The position numbers and the translations under genes are program-made. This document shows positions 24,591-33,798 of a stretch of DNA of 64,000 nucleotides, one piece after another. The stretch covers positions 103,949 to 167,948 of the forward strand of contig NZ_BMMP01000003.1 in assembly GCF_014645895.1 (NCBI RefSeq). Reading direction: 5' to 3'. Below the pieces are notes generated by a model. The model saw only the letters and a list, made by a program, of their open reading frames with translations. It was not told the origin of the DNA and made no database searches. Positions within the stretch are counted from its first letter, which is position 1; each line of letters begins with the position of its first letter. Source of the DNA: Streptomyces daqingensis (GTDB lineage: Bacteria; Actinomycetota; Actinomycetes; Streptomycetales; Streptomycetaceae).

Positions 24591-25763
24591 TTGACGGCCG
24601 GGGGCAGGAACCGTCCGCCCCGGACGGTCGTCCCGGCCCTTGTGAAGAGAAACCGGGGGAGCAGGGCCAGCCGTGCGCTGGCGGTGGTCGTGATGCTGCT
24701 GGCGGCGCAACTCGTCGCGCTGGCATGGCCCGCGTACGCGTGCGGATGCGGCGGGATGATCGCGCGGGACCCCTCGCGCATCGCGGTCGACCACGAGGCC
24801 TCGGCAGTGAGCTGGGACGGGCGTACCGAGCGGATCCTGATGAGCCTCGACGTCAGCGGCGACGCCGAAGAGGCGGCGTGGATCATGCCGGTGCCCAACA
24901 GGGCGGACGTCCGGCTCGGCAGCTCGCGGCTGTTCCTGGAGCTGGCGCGGCTGGCAGCGCCCGAGCACCGTGACCGGCACTACTTCTGGCCGCGTTCCGG
25001 GGACTGGCCGTACGACGACGTGGACGGTGCCTACGCACCGGGCGGGGGCGCGCGGGGCGGAGGCGTGGACGTCGTCGGCAGGGAAAGGCTCGGCCCGTTC
25101 GACGTCGCCAGTCTCAAGGCCACCGACCCGGACGCGCTGAAGGACTGGCTGGACGACAATGGGTTCGCTCTGCCGAAGCGTCTGCACCGCGAGCTGAAAC
25201 CGTACGTCGACCTCCGATGGGAGTACGTGGCGGTCCGCCTGGCCCCGGGCGACGACGAGCGGAGGAGGGTGCTCGGCGGCACGTTGCAGCCGCTGCACCT
25301 CACGTTCGAGTCCGAGCGGTTCGTCTACCCGATGCGGCTCTCCCGCGCGGCGAAGCAGCCGCAGAACCTCCGGCTGTACGTGCTGGCTCCGCACCGGATG
25401 CGCCCGAGCAGCGCGATCGGCGGCGAGGCACCGCAAGTGCGGTTCGCCGGGCGGGTCGAGAAGCCGGCGGACGAGGTCCGCGCGTTCGCCCGGCCGGGAG
25501 GCGGGGACACCGCGGACGGCGACCCCTTCCTGACCGTGTACGAGCAGGACTTCCCGGTGCCGGGCCGGATCAGCGGGGACCACGAACTGCGTCGCGCCCA
25601 CTCGGACGCCGAGTACCGGACTGTCGTGTACCACTCCCGCATCCTGACCTGGGGAGACGTGCCTGTCTGGATCGTGACGACGGGGGCGGCGGCCCTGGCG
25701 CTCGGCACGCTCGTCGTGTGGAGGGTCAGGGCCCGTCGTCGGCCGTCTGCCGAAGGCGGCTGA
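24591..25763 (+). CDS. DUF2330 family exported, membrane-anchored protein
   Basis: A 390-aa protein with a long basic n-region, a hydrophobic signal segment (LAVVVMLLAAQLVALAWP) and then ACGCGGMIARDP, the DUF2330 N-terminal hallmark. The core contains the family WIMPVPNRADVRLG motif, and the C-terminus has one membrane helix (VWIVTTGAAALALGTLVVW) followed by a basic tail, so the domain faces outside. Function unknown. I chose a TTG at 24591 because GGAGGGG lies 3 bp upstream; a GTG at 24642 would also keep the signal peptide. Confidence 0.82.
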   Translation: MTAGGRNRPPRTVVPALVKRNRGSRASRALAVVVMLLAAQLVALAWPAYACGCGGMIARDPSRIAVDHEASAVSWDGRTERILMSLDVSGDAEEAAWIMPVPNRADVRLGSSRLFLELARLAAPEHRDRHYFWPRSGDWPYDDVDGAYAPGGGARGGGVDVVGRERLGPFDVASLKATDPDALKDWLDDNGFALPKRLHRELKPYVDLRWEYVAVRLAPGDDERRRVLGGTLQPLHLTFESERFVYPMRLSRAAKQPQNLRLYVLAPHRMRPSSAIGGEAPQVRFAGRVEKPADEVRAFARPGGGDTADGDPFLTVYEQDFPVPGRISGDHELRRAHSDAEYRTVVYHSRILTWGDVPVWIVTTGAAALALGTLVVWRVRARRRPSAEGG

Positions 25764-25909
25764 ACTCCCGGTCGGCGCACGGGTCTTCGCCTTCGGAGAC
25801 CGGCTGGGATCGTTCCGGCGACGGCTCGTCACGGTGTCCGTGCCGCCCGTTCACGCGCCCTACGGGCAACGTCCCACCGGCTTCGGGGTGTTCACGGGTA
25901 TCCGGCGGT

Positions 25910-27349
25910 TCAGTCGACCGTGCGCCCGGATGACGCGGCCGAGCCGCCGTCGTCCGAGCCCGGCGGAGCGTCGCCGGAGGGTCCGCCGGGCAGACGTGAA
26001 GGCCCGGGCGCACCGTGTCCCGGCGGGCCGGCGGCCATGGTGGGTTGCGCCTCGCCGGGTGAAGTGGATTGCTGCGGCACGGACTTGGCGCGCAACCGCT
26101 CCATCTGCCGCCATTCGGGGCGCAGTCCGGCGAGGCTGGTGGTCAGGAAGTACGCGGCACCCGCGGTCAGCAGGGCGGGGAGGAGCCCGAAAGCTGCCAC
26201 CGCCGCTCCGGCCGCCATCCCGCCGAGCGGTATGCCGCTCCAGGCGACCGAGTCACCCAGCGCGTTGACGCGGCCGAGCAGCGGCCGCGGCACCCGCTCG
26301 AAGGTGAGCGCCGCGAGTATGGGGTTGAGGAAGCCGGCGCCGAACCCCGCCACGGCGAACACCGTCAGCACCGTCCACATCGGCACGTCCGCCGCGAGGA
26401 CGAGGAACCTCGGCGCACCCGCGAGCAGGAAACCGGCGAAGAAGACCGGACGGCGCCGAAGGCGGTGGGCGACAGCCGCCGCGATCAGGCTTCCGCCGAC
26501 CGCTCCGATACCCATGACGCTGCTGCTGAGCCCGATCGCGCTCGGCCCCTGCCCCGACTCCTTCGCCCAGACCGGCATCAGCACGGTCGCGAACGCCGCG
26601 TCCAGCAGGTTGGTGATGCCGACCATGACGATGACGGTGAGCAGCAGGGGTTCGCCGCGCAGGAAGCGGAAACCCTGCCCGAAGCGCGTCCAGTAGCCGG
26701 GCTCCCGGCCGTCGTCGCGCGCTCCGGACGCCACCCCCATGCCGCGGGGGAGCGCCAGCGCGATGACGGCCGACCCCGTCGCGAAGCACGCCCCGATGAG
26801 GACGAGCCCCGCCATGGGGCCCAGCAGCGCCACGAGGGAGCCCCCGGCCGCCGGGCCGACCGTCGAGGCCAGCCGTTCGGTGACGCCGGAGAGCCCCGTC
26901 GCCCGCTCCAGCGGCACGTGTGCGCGCTCGGCCGCCTCCGGGATCAGGATCTCCTTCGCGAGATCGCCGGGGCCCCTGGCGGCTCCGATCAGGGCGACGA
27001 GGGGCAGCAGCAGCCAGAAGCCGAGCCTGTCGAGGCTGTGGAGGAGCGGGATCGCGACGGCGGCCGCGGCGCTGACCACGTCCGTGGTCCAGGAGATGAC
27101 GCGGGGGCCCGTCCGGTCCACCAGCGGTCCGGCGAAGGCTTTGACGGCGACGTACGGGGCCATCTCGCAGAAGGCCACCAGGCCCGTCTGCGTGGCGCTT
27201 CCGGTCGTGACGAGCACGAACCACGGCAGGGCGATGACCGATATCCGCGTGCCGGTCAGCGCCACGCCCATCGCGGCGAGCACAGCGGCGAGCGGTCTGT
27301 AGCGGCCCGCGCCTCGCTGCCGGCCGGAGGCCGGGTCGTGTGCTTTCAC
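25910..27349 (-). CDS. MFS transporter (EntS-like exporter family)
   Basis: A 479-aa protein with 12 predicted membrane helices. ISVIALPWFVLVTTGSATQT and AFAGPLVDRTGPRVIS (the MFS motif A-like loop) are typical of the MFS_3/enterobactin-exporter group, which exports siderophores, macrolides or other hydrophobic compounds. The last 70 residues form a Pro/Gly/Ser-rich cytoplasmic tail. The GTG at 27349 follows GGAGCAGA. It stands alone, so the substrate is unknown. Confidence 0.85.
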   Translation of the reverse strand: MKAHDPASGRQRGAGRYRPLAAVLAAMGVALTGTRISVIALPWFVLVTTGSATQTGLVAFCEMAPYVAVKAFAGPLVDRTGPRVISWTTDVVSAAAAVAIPLLHSLDRLGFWLLLPLVALIGAARGPGDLAKEILIPEAAERAHVPLERATGLSGVTERLASTVGPAAGGSLVALLGPMAGLVLIGACFATGSAVIALALPRGMGVASGARDDGREPGYWTRFGQGFRFLRGEPLLLTVIVMVGITNLLDAAFATVLMPVWAKESGQGPSAIGLSSSVMGIGAVGGSLIAAAVAHRLRRRPVFFAGFLLAGAPRFLVLAADVPMWTVLTVFAVAGFGAGFLNPILAALTFERVPRPLLGRVNALGDSVAWSGIPLGGMAAGAAVAAFGLLPALLTAGAAYFLTTSLAGLRPEWRQMERLRAKSVPQQSTSPGEAQPTMAAGPPGHGAPGPSRLPGGPSGDAPPGSDDGGSAASSGRTVD

Positions 27350-27738
27350 TCTGCTCCTGCCGGACCCGGGCGGCCGCCTCGAACCCCCCGGTACGAACTG
27401 GTGCTGATACGCGGCGCTCTGCACGCCCCGTTCGCGAAGCGGTGACCTGCTGTGCGGTGACCGGCAACGTGGTGACCTGCGGCGCGGGCGGCCGGTACGC
27501 CGCGGCCCGGCCCGCCTTCAGCAGCTTACGCGTCGGTCCCGGCGCCGCTCCACGCCCCCGGAGTCACGAGGCATGCGGTGACGCCGCGCGGGTGGAGGGG
27601 CACATCCGCCCAGAGTCCGGCGCGGTCTCCGGCGGGGTTCCGGCTGGACCCGCGGGTGGGGCCCCTAGCCGTACAGGCCCGTCACCGGTCAGCCCGTCCG
27701 CTGGGGGCCAGTCCCTCCCCGGGGCCGGCCCCTCGGGC
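27350..27738. other. 389-bp gap without a recognised gene
   Basis: The region holds the upstream side of the MFS gene. A 10-bp direct repeat GGTGACCTGC occurs twice around 27441-27480. Nothing else is recognisable, and no frame has both a ribosome site and family similarity. Confidence 0.4.
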
Positions 27739-28050
27739 TCAGCTCTCTTCCCCGGCCTCCGAATCGTCCCGGCGGCCGGGGCGTCGTCCGGCTCCGCTGC
27801 CGCCGCCGGCCTCTGCCTCCCGTGCCCGGTCCTCGGCCTCCTTCTCGCCGTCGCCCTCCGCCCGGACGCCCTGCAGCGGGTCGCCCGCGCCGGTGCCGCC
27901 GGTGGAGTAACCCTCGGAGCCGCTGGCGACGCCGGGAACCACGTGCGGCCGGGCCTGCTCCTCGCGCCCGGAGTGGGCGCCCGGCCCGCGGTCCGCGGGG
28001 TCCGCGGCGTTCCCGCTGTCGTTCTTCCCGGACTGGTCCTTCTCAGCCAT
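27739..28050 (-). CDS. Small hydrophilic protein, unknown
   Basis: A 103-aa protein that is almost entirely charged or Gly/Ser residues (MAEKDQSGKNDSGNAADPAD at the start, AEGDGEKEAEDRAREAEAGG later) and is probably disordered. The ATG at 28050 has GAGGAG at the correct distance, which together with third-position GC bias supports a real gene. I recognise no domain. Proteins of this composition are frequent in Streptomyces, some as stress-related hydrophilins, but no function can be assigned. Confidence 0.65.
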   Translation of the reverse strand: MAEKDQSGKNDSGNAADPADRGPGAHSGREEQARPHVVPGVASGSEGYSTGGTGAGDPLQGVRAEGDGEKEAEDRAREAEAGGGSGAGRRPGRRDDSEAGEES

Positions 28051-28408
28051 GGAGCTCCTCCTCAGCCGGCGGTGGGCCGTCCCGCGGCCCGTACGAGTGA
28101 CGGACCCGGGCACAGTGCGAATGCACGGCGCAGGTACCCGGGGGCGGTGCGCGGAAACTGAGGGTTCCGCCGGTCGCGCGCGGCGGCCCGTGCCGGGAGC
28201 GCGGACGATGCGAGATCTGCGGACCCGTCGAGCGGGTCCCGGGCCGGGGCGGAGACGGGGGAATGGACGCGGTGCCGGGCACCCCCGTGCACTCCTGGCA
28301 GCGGGAGCGGTCTCCGACGGCCGGGGTGCGGTCCCCGTCGCCTACCGCCCTTCGATGACGCCAGGTCGCGTGCCGGCCCCCGTGAACGTGCCCGCCGCAG
28401 CGCGGAGT
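28051..28408. other. 358-bp gap without a recognised gene
   Basis: This is the upstream region of the small hydrophilic protein and the downstream region of the sulfotransferase, both minus strand. I see no conserved frame, hairpin or operator in it. Confidence 0.4.
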
Positions 28409-29482
28409 TCAGGGTGCCGTCCGGGGCAGGACGCCCAACGCCTCCTCTCCCGGCGCACAGTTCTCGCGCAGCTCGGCCAGTTCGCCTGCGGGCAGCCGCA
28501 GCGCGGAACCCCGCCTGCCGGCGCCGTCGAAGAGCTCCTCGCCCTCCTGGAGCCATTCCGCGAACGGCTGCACGCCGATGAAGTCCGCCAGCCTCGCCAG
28601 CTCCTGGCGAGGCGCGTCCAGCAGCCTCTCGTAGCTGAGGGTCGTGCGCTGTTCCTGCGGGACGGCGGCGAGCTGCCCGAGTCCTTCGCGGATCAGCTCC
28701 GACCAGAGCGTGCCGAACTCCGGTACGGGCATCGTGCGGTCGAGTACGAGCGCGGGGTCGAATTCCGACTTGAGCAACTGCCGCAAGTCTTCGGGCAGTT
28801 GCTTGAGCTGCTCCTCCGTCGGCTTGCCGAGCGGCTCGTCCCGGCCTGCGCCGGTACGGCGGTGGATCTCCCGCAGCAGCGCGATCATGCGGTAGCCGTT
28901 GTGGCGGCTCATGGACAGAGCGCAGTCGGGACCGTCCCGGAAGAGGTGCACGAAGCGGGCGTGGGGGAAGAGGCTGTGCAGCAGCTCCACGCGGTGCAGC
29001 GAGTAGCCGGAGCGTTCGACCGCCGCCTCCCGCCCTCCGGCCCGGGAGGCGAGCGCCCCGAAGAACGCCTCCCACTGCTGGGGCGCGGGACGTTCGGGCC
29101 AGGCCGTCACCTCGGGTTCCAGCGCGTCGAGGAGCGCGTCGGGGTCGTCGGTGAGGTGCGGCAGCGCCATCATGCTGACGGCCGGGATGCCCGTCGTCTC
29201 CGGGGAGTAGCGCCACTCCGGGTGGCGGTTGTAGAGGAACTCCGGCAGCGGCGTACCGCTGCGGATCATGCGGTCGAAGACCTCCATCGGCTCGGTGAGG
29301 CACCGCCAGAAGTCCCGTCCCGTCAACGGCTCGTGGCTCAGCGCCGGAGGGCCGTCGACGCACGCGTACAGCTCGTTGAGGCTGAGGACGTCCGGATGGA
29401 GCCGGAGCACCCGTGACAGCGCCGTCGAGCCGCTGCGCCCCGTGCCGACGACGAAGGTCAGGGTCTTGATGCCCGTACGCAC
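28409..29482 (-). CDS. Sulfotransferase family protein
   Basis: A 357-aa sulfotransferase-fold protein. The 5-prime-phosphosulfate loop is VVGTGRSGSTALSRVL near the N-terminus and the 3-prime-phosphate loop is RFVHLFRDGPDCALSMSRHN around residue 180, so PAPS binding is expected. The C-terminal ERLLDAPRQELARLADFIGV is also typical. The GTG at 29482 has GGAGGAAG upstream. No biosynthetic cluster is attached, so the acceptor molecule is unknown. Confidence 0.88.
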   Translation of the reverse strand: MRTGIKTLTFVVGTGRSGSTALSRVLRLHPDVLSLNELYACVDGPPALSHEPLTGRDFWRCLTEPMEVFDRMIRSGTPLPEFLYNRHPEWRYSPETTGIPAVSMMALPHLTDDPDALLDALEPEVTAWPERPAPQQWEAFFGALASRAGGREAAVERSGYSLHRVELLHSLFPHARFVHLFRDGPDCALSMSRHNGYRMIALLREIHRRTGAGRDEPLGKPTEEQLKQLPEDLRQLLKSEFDPALVLDRTMPVPEFGTLWSELIREGLGQLAAVPQEQRTTLSYERLLDAPRQELARLADFIGVQPFAEWLQEGEELFDGAGRRGSALRLPAGELAELRENCAPGEEALGVLPRTAP

Positions 29483-29634
29483 AGTTCTTCCTCCCCCGCG
29501 GCCCTCCCCGGCCACTCGCTTCCCGGTCGCATCCCCTCACTACCCTCGCGGGCCGTGATCGATCCGGGACGGCGGACGATCACGCGAAGGAGTGGCGGGG
29601 CGCTCGCGACGGACGGGAGATGCCGTGGCGGGAC

Positions 29635-30396
29635 TCAGGCCGTCAGGGAGGCGATCTCCTCGGCGCAGGCCAGCAACGCCGGTACGCAGGCGTGCAGTTC
29701 CTCTCGCGAGGTGAGGACGACGGCGGCGCCGAGCGAGACGGCCAGCCGCGGTCTGCGGGAGCCGTCGGCGTACGGCACGGCGGCGGCGACGGAGCGGACG
29801 CCGATCTCGTTCTCCTCGTCCACCTCGGCCCAGCCGCGCGTCTGTACGCGCGCCACCTCCTCGCGCAGCGCCCCGGGGTCGGTCAGGGTGCGCGAGGTGG
29901 TGGCGGGCAGGTCTCCGGCGAGGAGCGCCTCGAACTCCGGGGCCGGCAGCGTCGATACGAGCGCCCGGCCCATCGACGTGGCATGCCACGGGTTGCGGGT
30001 GCCCTCGGCGCTGCGGAGCTGCAGATGCTGGCTGCCCTGCACGCTCAGCACCAGCAGCACCTCGTCGCCGTCGAGGATGCCCGCGATCGCCGGCAGCCCG
30101 GTACGCGCGGCGAGCCGGCGCAGCGGGTCGGCGGCGGCCGAGTACCCGGCGGGGGAGCGCTGGAAGCCGCGGGAGAACTCCAGTACCCGTACGCCGAGCG
30201 CGTACCGCCGGGTGTCCTCGTCGTAGGCGACGAACCGTTCGGCGGCGAGGCGCCCGAGGAGTCGGTGCGCACTGCTGACCGGCAGCCCGGCGATGCGCGC
30301 GGCGGCGCTGACGCCGAGCCCCGGCGGGTTGTCGGCCAGTACGGTCAGCAGGCGCAGACCCCGGCTCAGCATGTCGTCGCCGGGCGGTGCGGTCAC
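29635..30396 (-). CDS. IclR-family transcriptional regulator
   Basis: A 253-aa IclR protein: N-terminal winged helix (SRGLRLLTVLADNPPGLGVS and AGLPVSSAHRLLGRLAAERF) and the effector domain with HATSMGRALVSTLPAPEFEA and VDEENEIGVRSVAAAVPY. The GTG at 30396 has GGAG 8 bp upstream and is preferred to an upstream TTG. It lies 35 bp after the MFS gene in the same direction and probably controls that transporter and the divergent 2-hydroxyacid dehydrogenase through the box at 31900-31914. Confidence 0.9.
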   Translation of the reverse strand: MTAPPGDDMLSRGLRLLTVLADNPPGLGVSAAARIAGLPVSSAHRLLGRLAAERFVAYDEDTRRYALGVRVLEFSRGFQRSPAGYSAAADPLRRLAARTGLPAIAGILDGDEVLLVLSVQGSQHLQLRSAEGTRNPWHATSMGRALVSTLPAPEFEALLAGDLPATTSRTLTDPGALREEVARVQTRGWAEVDEENEIGVRSVAAAVPYADGSRRPRLAVSLGAAVVLTSREELHACVPALLACAEEIASLTA

Positions 30397-30431
30397 CGTC
30401 GGTGCTCCTTCGATGGTCGTGCGCGGCAAGG

Positions 30432-31874
30432 TCAGTCGCGCTTACCGCCGGTGGCGGTCGCGGTCCGGTCGACGCTCACCGTACCGGCGGCGACGGCGGG
30501 CCGCGGCTCCCTCACGCCGAACATCAGCGCCGCGGAGAGCAGCGTGCAGCCCGCCATGAACCCGAAGGCCCCGGCGTCGCCGAGCTCCGTGCCCCGCACC
30601 CATCCCACGAGGTAGGTGCCCGCGAACGAGCCCAGCGCGCCGAAGGAGTTGACCGCAGCGACTGCGGCGCCGGCCACTCCGGCGGGGGCGAGTTCGGAGA
30701 CGAGCGCGAAGTACGGGCCGTAGGGCGCGTACATGCACAGTCCGGCGACCACGAGGAGCGTCATGGCCAGCGGGAAGTTCGAACCGGACAGGTACGAGGC
30801 GTACAGCGCCACGGCGCCCGCGCCCAGCCACGGCCACACGGCGACGCGGCGGCGCATGCTGCGGTCGGAGACACGGGAGTTGAGCATCATCGCGACGACG
30901 GCGAAGGCGTACGGGATCGCCGAGAGCAGCCCGGTCGTACCGATGCCCTCGCCGGAGCCCTGCTTGACGATCGAGGGCAGCCAGAAGACGAAGCCGTACA
31001 TGCCGAACGACCAGAAGAAGTACTGCGTGGCGAGGACGACGACGGGCCGGGAGCGCAGCACCCTCGCGTAGTCGCTCTTGGTCGCGCGCGGGGCGTCGGC
31101 GGTGGTCGCGCCGGCCTGCGTGCCGCTCGCGGCGGCGGGCTCGCCCGTCCGGCCGACGTCGGCCGCCGTGAGGGCCGAACCGGGGGCGGCCACGGCGGCG
31201 CGCTGCTCGGCGGCGAGGTCGGCCTTGAGCTTGTCGTGCTCGGCCTGGGGCAGCCAACGGGCCTCTCCGGGGCGGTCCTTGATGACCCGGAGGCAGACGA
31301 GCCCCCACACGATCGAGGGGACACCCTCGACGATGAACATCATCCGCCAGTCCGACACCTCGATCAGCCATCCGGAGAGCACCGACAGCCACATCACGGT
31401 GATCGGATTGCCCAGGATCAGCAGGGAGTTGGCGCGGCCGCGCTCGCCCTTGGTGAACCAGCGGCTCAGCAGCACCACCAGCGAGGGAAGCACCGCTCCC
31501 TCGACCACGCCGAGCGCGAAGCGCACGGGGATGAGCTGCTCCGGGCTGCTGAGCATGCCCTGCGCCGTGGCGAGGACGCCCCAGGCGATCGTCGATCCGG
31601 CGACCAGACGCCGGATGCTGCGCTGCTCGGCGTAGATCGTGCCCGGGATCTGGAAGAAGAAGTAGCCGAGGAAGAAGGACGCGGCGATGAGCGAGTCCGT
31701 GCCCGCCGAGAGATTCAGCTCCTCGGCCATGCCGCCTGCCGACGCGATCGCGTAGTTCGACCTGTCGAGGTAGGCGAGCGAGTAGGTGACGAACGCGATC
31801 GGCATCAGGTACCGGGCTCGGGTCGAGGACCAGAAGCCCCCGCCGCCGAGGCGGGATGAAGGCGACCCTGTCAT
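30432..31874 (-). CDS. MFS transporter, anion:cation symporter type
   Basis: A 480-aa protein with 12 predicted helices and a long cytoplasmic loop (residues about 215-275) rich in Ala/Thr. SLAYLDRSNYAIASAGGM, then FFLGYFFFQIPGTIYAEQ and RSIRRLVAGSTIAWG, are typical of the ACS family that imports galactonate, hexuronates, phthalate or tartrate with a proton. With the IclR gene downstream and a 2-hydroxyacid dehydrogenase divergent, a hydroxy- or sugar-acid substrate is likely. Confidence 0.88.
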   Translation of the reverse strand: MTGSPSSRLGGGGFWSSTRARYLMPIAFVTYSLAYLDRSNYAIASAGGMAEELNLSAGTDSLIAASFFLGYFFFQIPGTIYAEQRSIRRLVAGSTIAWGVLATAQGMLSSPEQLIPVRFALGVVEGAVLPSLVVLLSRWFTKGERGRANSLLILGNPITVMWLSVLSGWLIEVSDWRMMFIVEGVPSIVWGLVCLRVIKDRPGEARWLPQAEHDKLKADLAAEQRAAVAAPGSALTAADVGRTGEPAAASGTQAGATTADAPRATKSDYARVLRSRPVVVLATQYFFWSFGMYGFVFWLPSIVKQGSGEGIGTTGLLSAIPYAFAVVAMMLNSRVSDRSMRRRVAVWPWLGAGAVALYASYLSGSNFPLAMTLLVVAGLCMYAPYGPYFALVSELAPAGVAGAAVAAVNSFGALGSFAGTYLVGWVRGTELGDAGAFGFMAGCTLLSAALMFGVREPRPAVAAGTVSVDRTATATGGKRD

Positions 31875-31899
31875 TCCCGACCCCCTTTTTTCCGTGAGA

Positions 31900-31914
31900 T
31901 GGAAAGTGTTTCAC
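31900..31914. promoter_or_regulatory. IclR-type box TGGAAA-GTG-TTTCAC
   Basis: The sequence matches the first half and the start of the second half of the known E. coli IclR consensus TGGAAATnATTTCCA and sits 26-40 bp upstream of the MFS start, in the divergent region with the dehydrogenase. The adjacent IclR-family gene is the obvious candidate regulator. Confidence 0.55.
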
Positions 31915-32065
31915 TGGGCGGGAAGGACGTTACGAGTGTCCTCCCTCGCCGGTCAACAGCCGAGGGCGTGGTCACCGCCACATGCGCTCGCGCCGTCCGC
32001 CAGCCCGACCGTGGACCCCGCGGCTCCCGCCCGCGAGCCGCCGACGACCGAGAGGCCGTGCACCG

Positions 32066-33028
32066 ATGCCCGAGACCCCCGCGAACACCGATTCCGCCTC
32101 CGCTCTCGACGTGCTCCTGCCCTGGGACGGACTCGAGGACAGGCACGGGCCCTGGCCGTCGAACGTGCGCGTCCACGTCTGGGACGGGACGACGCCGGAG
32201 GACGAACTGCCGCCGCACGTACTGCAGTCGACCGGCCTGTGGGTGATGCCCTACGCGGTCCCTGGGGTCGAGCGCCTGCTGCCGCGCATGCCCGCGCTGC
32301 GTGCCGTGCAGTCCCTGAGTGCGGGCGTGGAGAAGCTCCTGCCGGTGCTGCCCGAGGGGGCGGCGCTGCACAACGGGCGCGGACTCCACGACGCGAGCAC
32401 GGCCGAGCACGCACTCGGCCTGATCCTCGCCGCCCAGCGCGACCTTCCGCGGTGGGCCGCGAACCAGCGGGAAGACCTCTGGGAACCGCACTTCACCCGG
32501 TCGCTCGCCGACTGCCGCGTCGCCGTCATCGGCTACGGCTCCATCGGAGCGGCGCTCGAGCGGCGGCTGCTGGCGTGCGAGGCGCAGGTGGTGCGCGTCG
32601 CACGCAGGGCCAGGCCCGAGGAGGACGTGCATGCCGTCTCCGACCTGCTCGAGCTGCTGCCCGACGTGGACGTCGCGGTGCTCGTGCTGCCCGAAAACCC
32701 CTCGACGGAAGGGCTGTTGGGGGAGGCCGAGCTGGCTGCCCTGCCTGACGGAGCGCTCGTGGTCAACGTGGGCCGGGGACGTACGCTCGACACGCGGGCG
32801 CTGCTGCCGGAGCTGCGGGCGGGCAGACTGCGTGCCGCGCTCGACGTCACCGACCCCGAACCGCTCCCCGCCGGGCACCCGCTGTGGCAGTGCCCCGGAG
32901 CGCTGATCACGCCGCATGTGGCGGGCGGCTCTGCCGCGTTCCGCCCCCGTGCGGAGCGTCTGATCGTCGAGCAGGTCCGCCGCTACGCCGCCGGTGAGCC
33001 GCTGCTCAACGCGTTCCCGCGGCCGTGA
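32066..33028 (+). CDS. D-isomer-specific 2-hydroxyacid dehydrogenase
   Basis: A 320-aa NAD(P)-dependent enzyme. The Rossmann motif is VAVIGYGSIGAALERRL (about residues 152-168), the catalytic Arg lies in LQSLSAGVEKLLP-type context and later in VVNVGRGRTLDTRAL, Glu in DPEPLPAGHPLW and His in ITPHVAGGSAAF. These make up the usual Arg-Glu-His triad. It reduces 2-keto acids to D-2-hydroxyacids or the reverse. It is divergent from the ACS-type transporter and IclR gene, which suggests it processes the imported acid. Confidence 0.9.
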   Translation: MPETPANTDSASALDVLLPWDGLEDRHGPWPSNVRVHVWDGTTPEDELPPHVLQSTGLWVMPYAVPGVERLLPRMPALRAVQSLSAGVEKLLPVLPEGAALHNGRGLHDASTAEHALGLILAAQRDLPRWAANQREDLWEPHFTRSLADCRVAVIGYGSIGAALERRLLACEAQVVRVARRARPEEDVHAVSDLLELLPDVDVAVLVLPENPSTEGLLGEAELAALPDGALVVNVGRGRTLDTRALLPELRAGRLRAALDVTDPEPLPAGHPLWQCPGALITPHVAGGSAAFRPRAERLIVEQVRRYAAGEPLLNAFPRP

Positions 33029-33099
33029 CCGGACGGGTCCGCTGACGGAGGCCGCGTGCGGGGGCCCGCCCCCGCACGCGGCGCTCGCGCGTGAGCTGC

Positions 33100-33501
33100 T
33101 CAGCGTTCCGTGTGGCGTTTCCGTGTCGCGACGAGCACGCCTGCCCCGGCGGCCAGCACGAGGCCGCCCCCGGTCGCCAGGTACGGCGTGGCGCTGGTGC
33201 CGCCCGTCTCGGCGAGCGCGCCCCCGTCATCGCTGCCGCCGCCGGCCTTGCCGTCCCCGCTCCGGCCCTTCGCGGGGACGAAGCCCGCCGGGGGCCGGTC
33301 GCAGCCGATGCCGTCGCCGTCGCGGTCCAGGTGCGTCCCGTAGTGCTCGTCCCCCTCGGCGATCTCGGAGTAGCCGGCGGCGTAAGCGGCCGGACAGTTC
33401 TCGAACGGGTGGCTGCCGCTGTGGGCCACGGCGGCGGAGGGGGCGAGGGCCATCCCCAGGGCGGCGGCCGTGGCCGCGGCGGCGGAAGTACGGAGCTTCA
33501 T
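33100..33501 (-). CDS. Excalibur-domain surface protein with LAETG sortase signal
   Basis: A 133-aa exported protein. Residues 1-29 are a signal peptide; residues about 33-66 form an Excalibur calcium-binding domain ending in HLDRDGDGIGCDRP; the C-terminus has LAETG, a hydrophobic helix (YLATGGGLVLAAGAGVLVAT) and the basic tail RKRHTER. LAxTG is the motif of class E sortases in Streptomyces, so the protein should be linked to the cell wall. The ATG at 33501 follows GGAGAGACGA. No sortase gene is in the window. Confidence 0.9.
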   Translation of the reverse strand: MKLRTSAAAATAAALGMALAPSAAVAHSGSHPFENCPAAYAAGYSEIAEGDEHYGTHLDRDGDGIGCDRPPAGFVPAKGRSGDGKAGGGSDDGGALAETGGTSATPYLATGGGLVLAAGAGVLVATRKRHTER

Positions 33502-33798
33502 TCGTCTCTCCGGTGCGTGTCGACGACGGAACGGGGGATGGCGGTGATGTGACCGACGGCATCTGTCATCGGTTGTGCTGCTCGGGGGTGTTGTTCCTTC
33601 ATGTCGCAAACTGGTGCTTTTCCGTGCTGCCTTGACGTGCCGTCAGCTCCGTCGATGCCGAGGCGGGGCTACGCGTTCGGATTCCGTCAACGGAGAGCAG
33701 CCGCACCGCAGTCCGGATGCCTTGGACGCGCTGAGCGCGTGTGACCGGAACGCGCTTGTCCCGGCGGCGTCAGGCGGACGCGTGGGAGGGTCGGAGCC

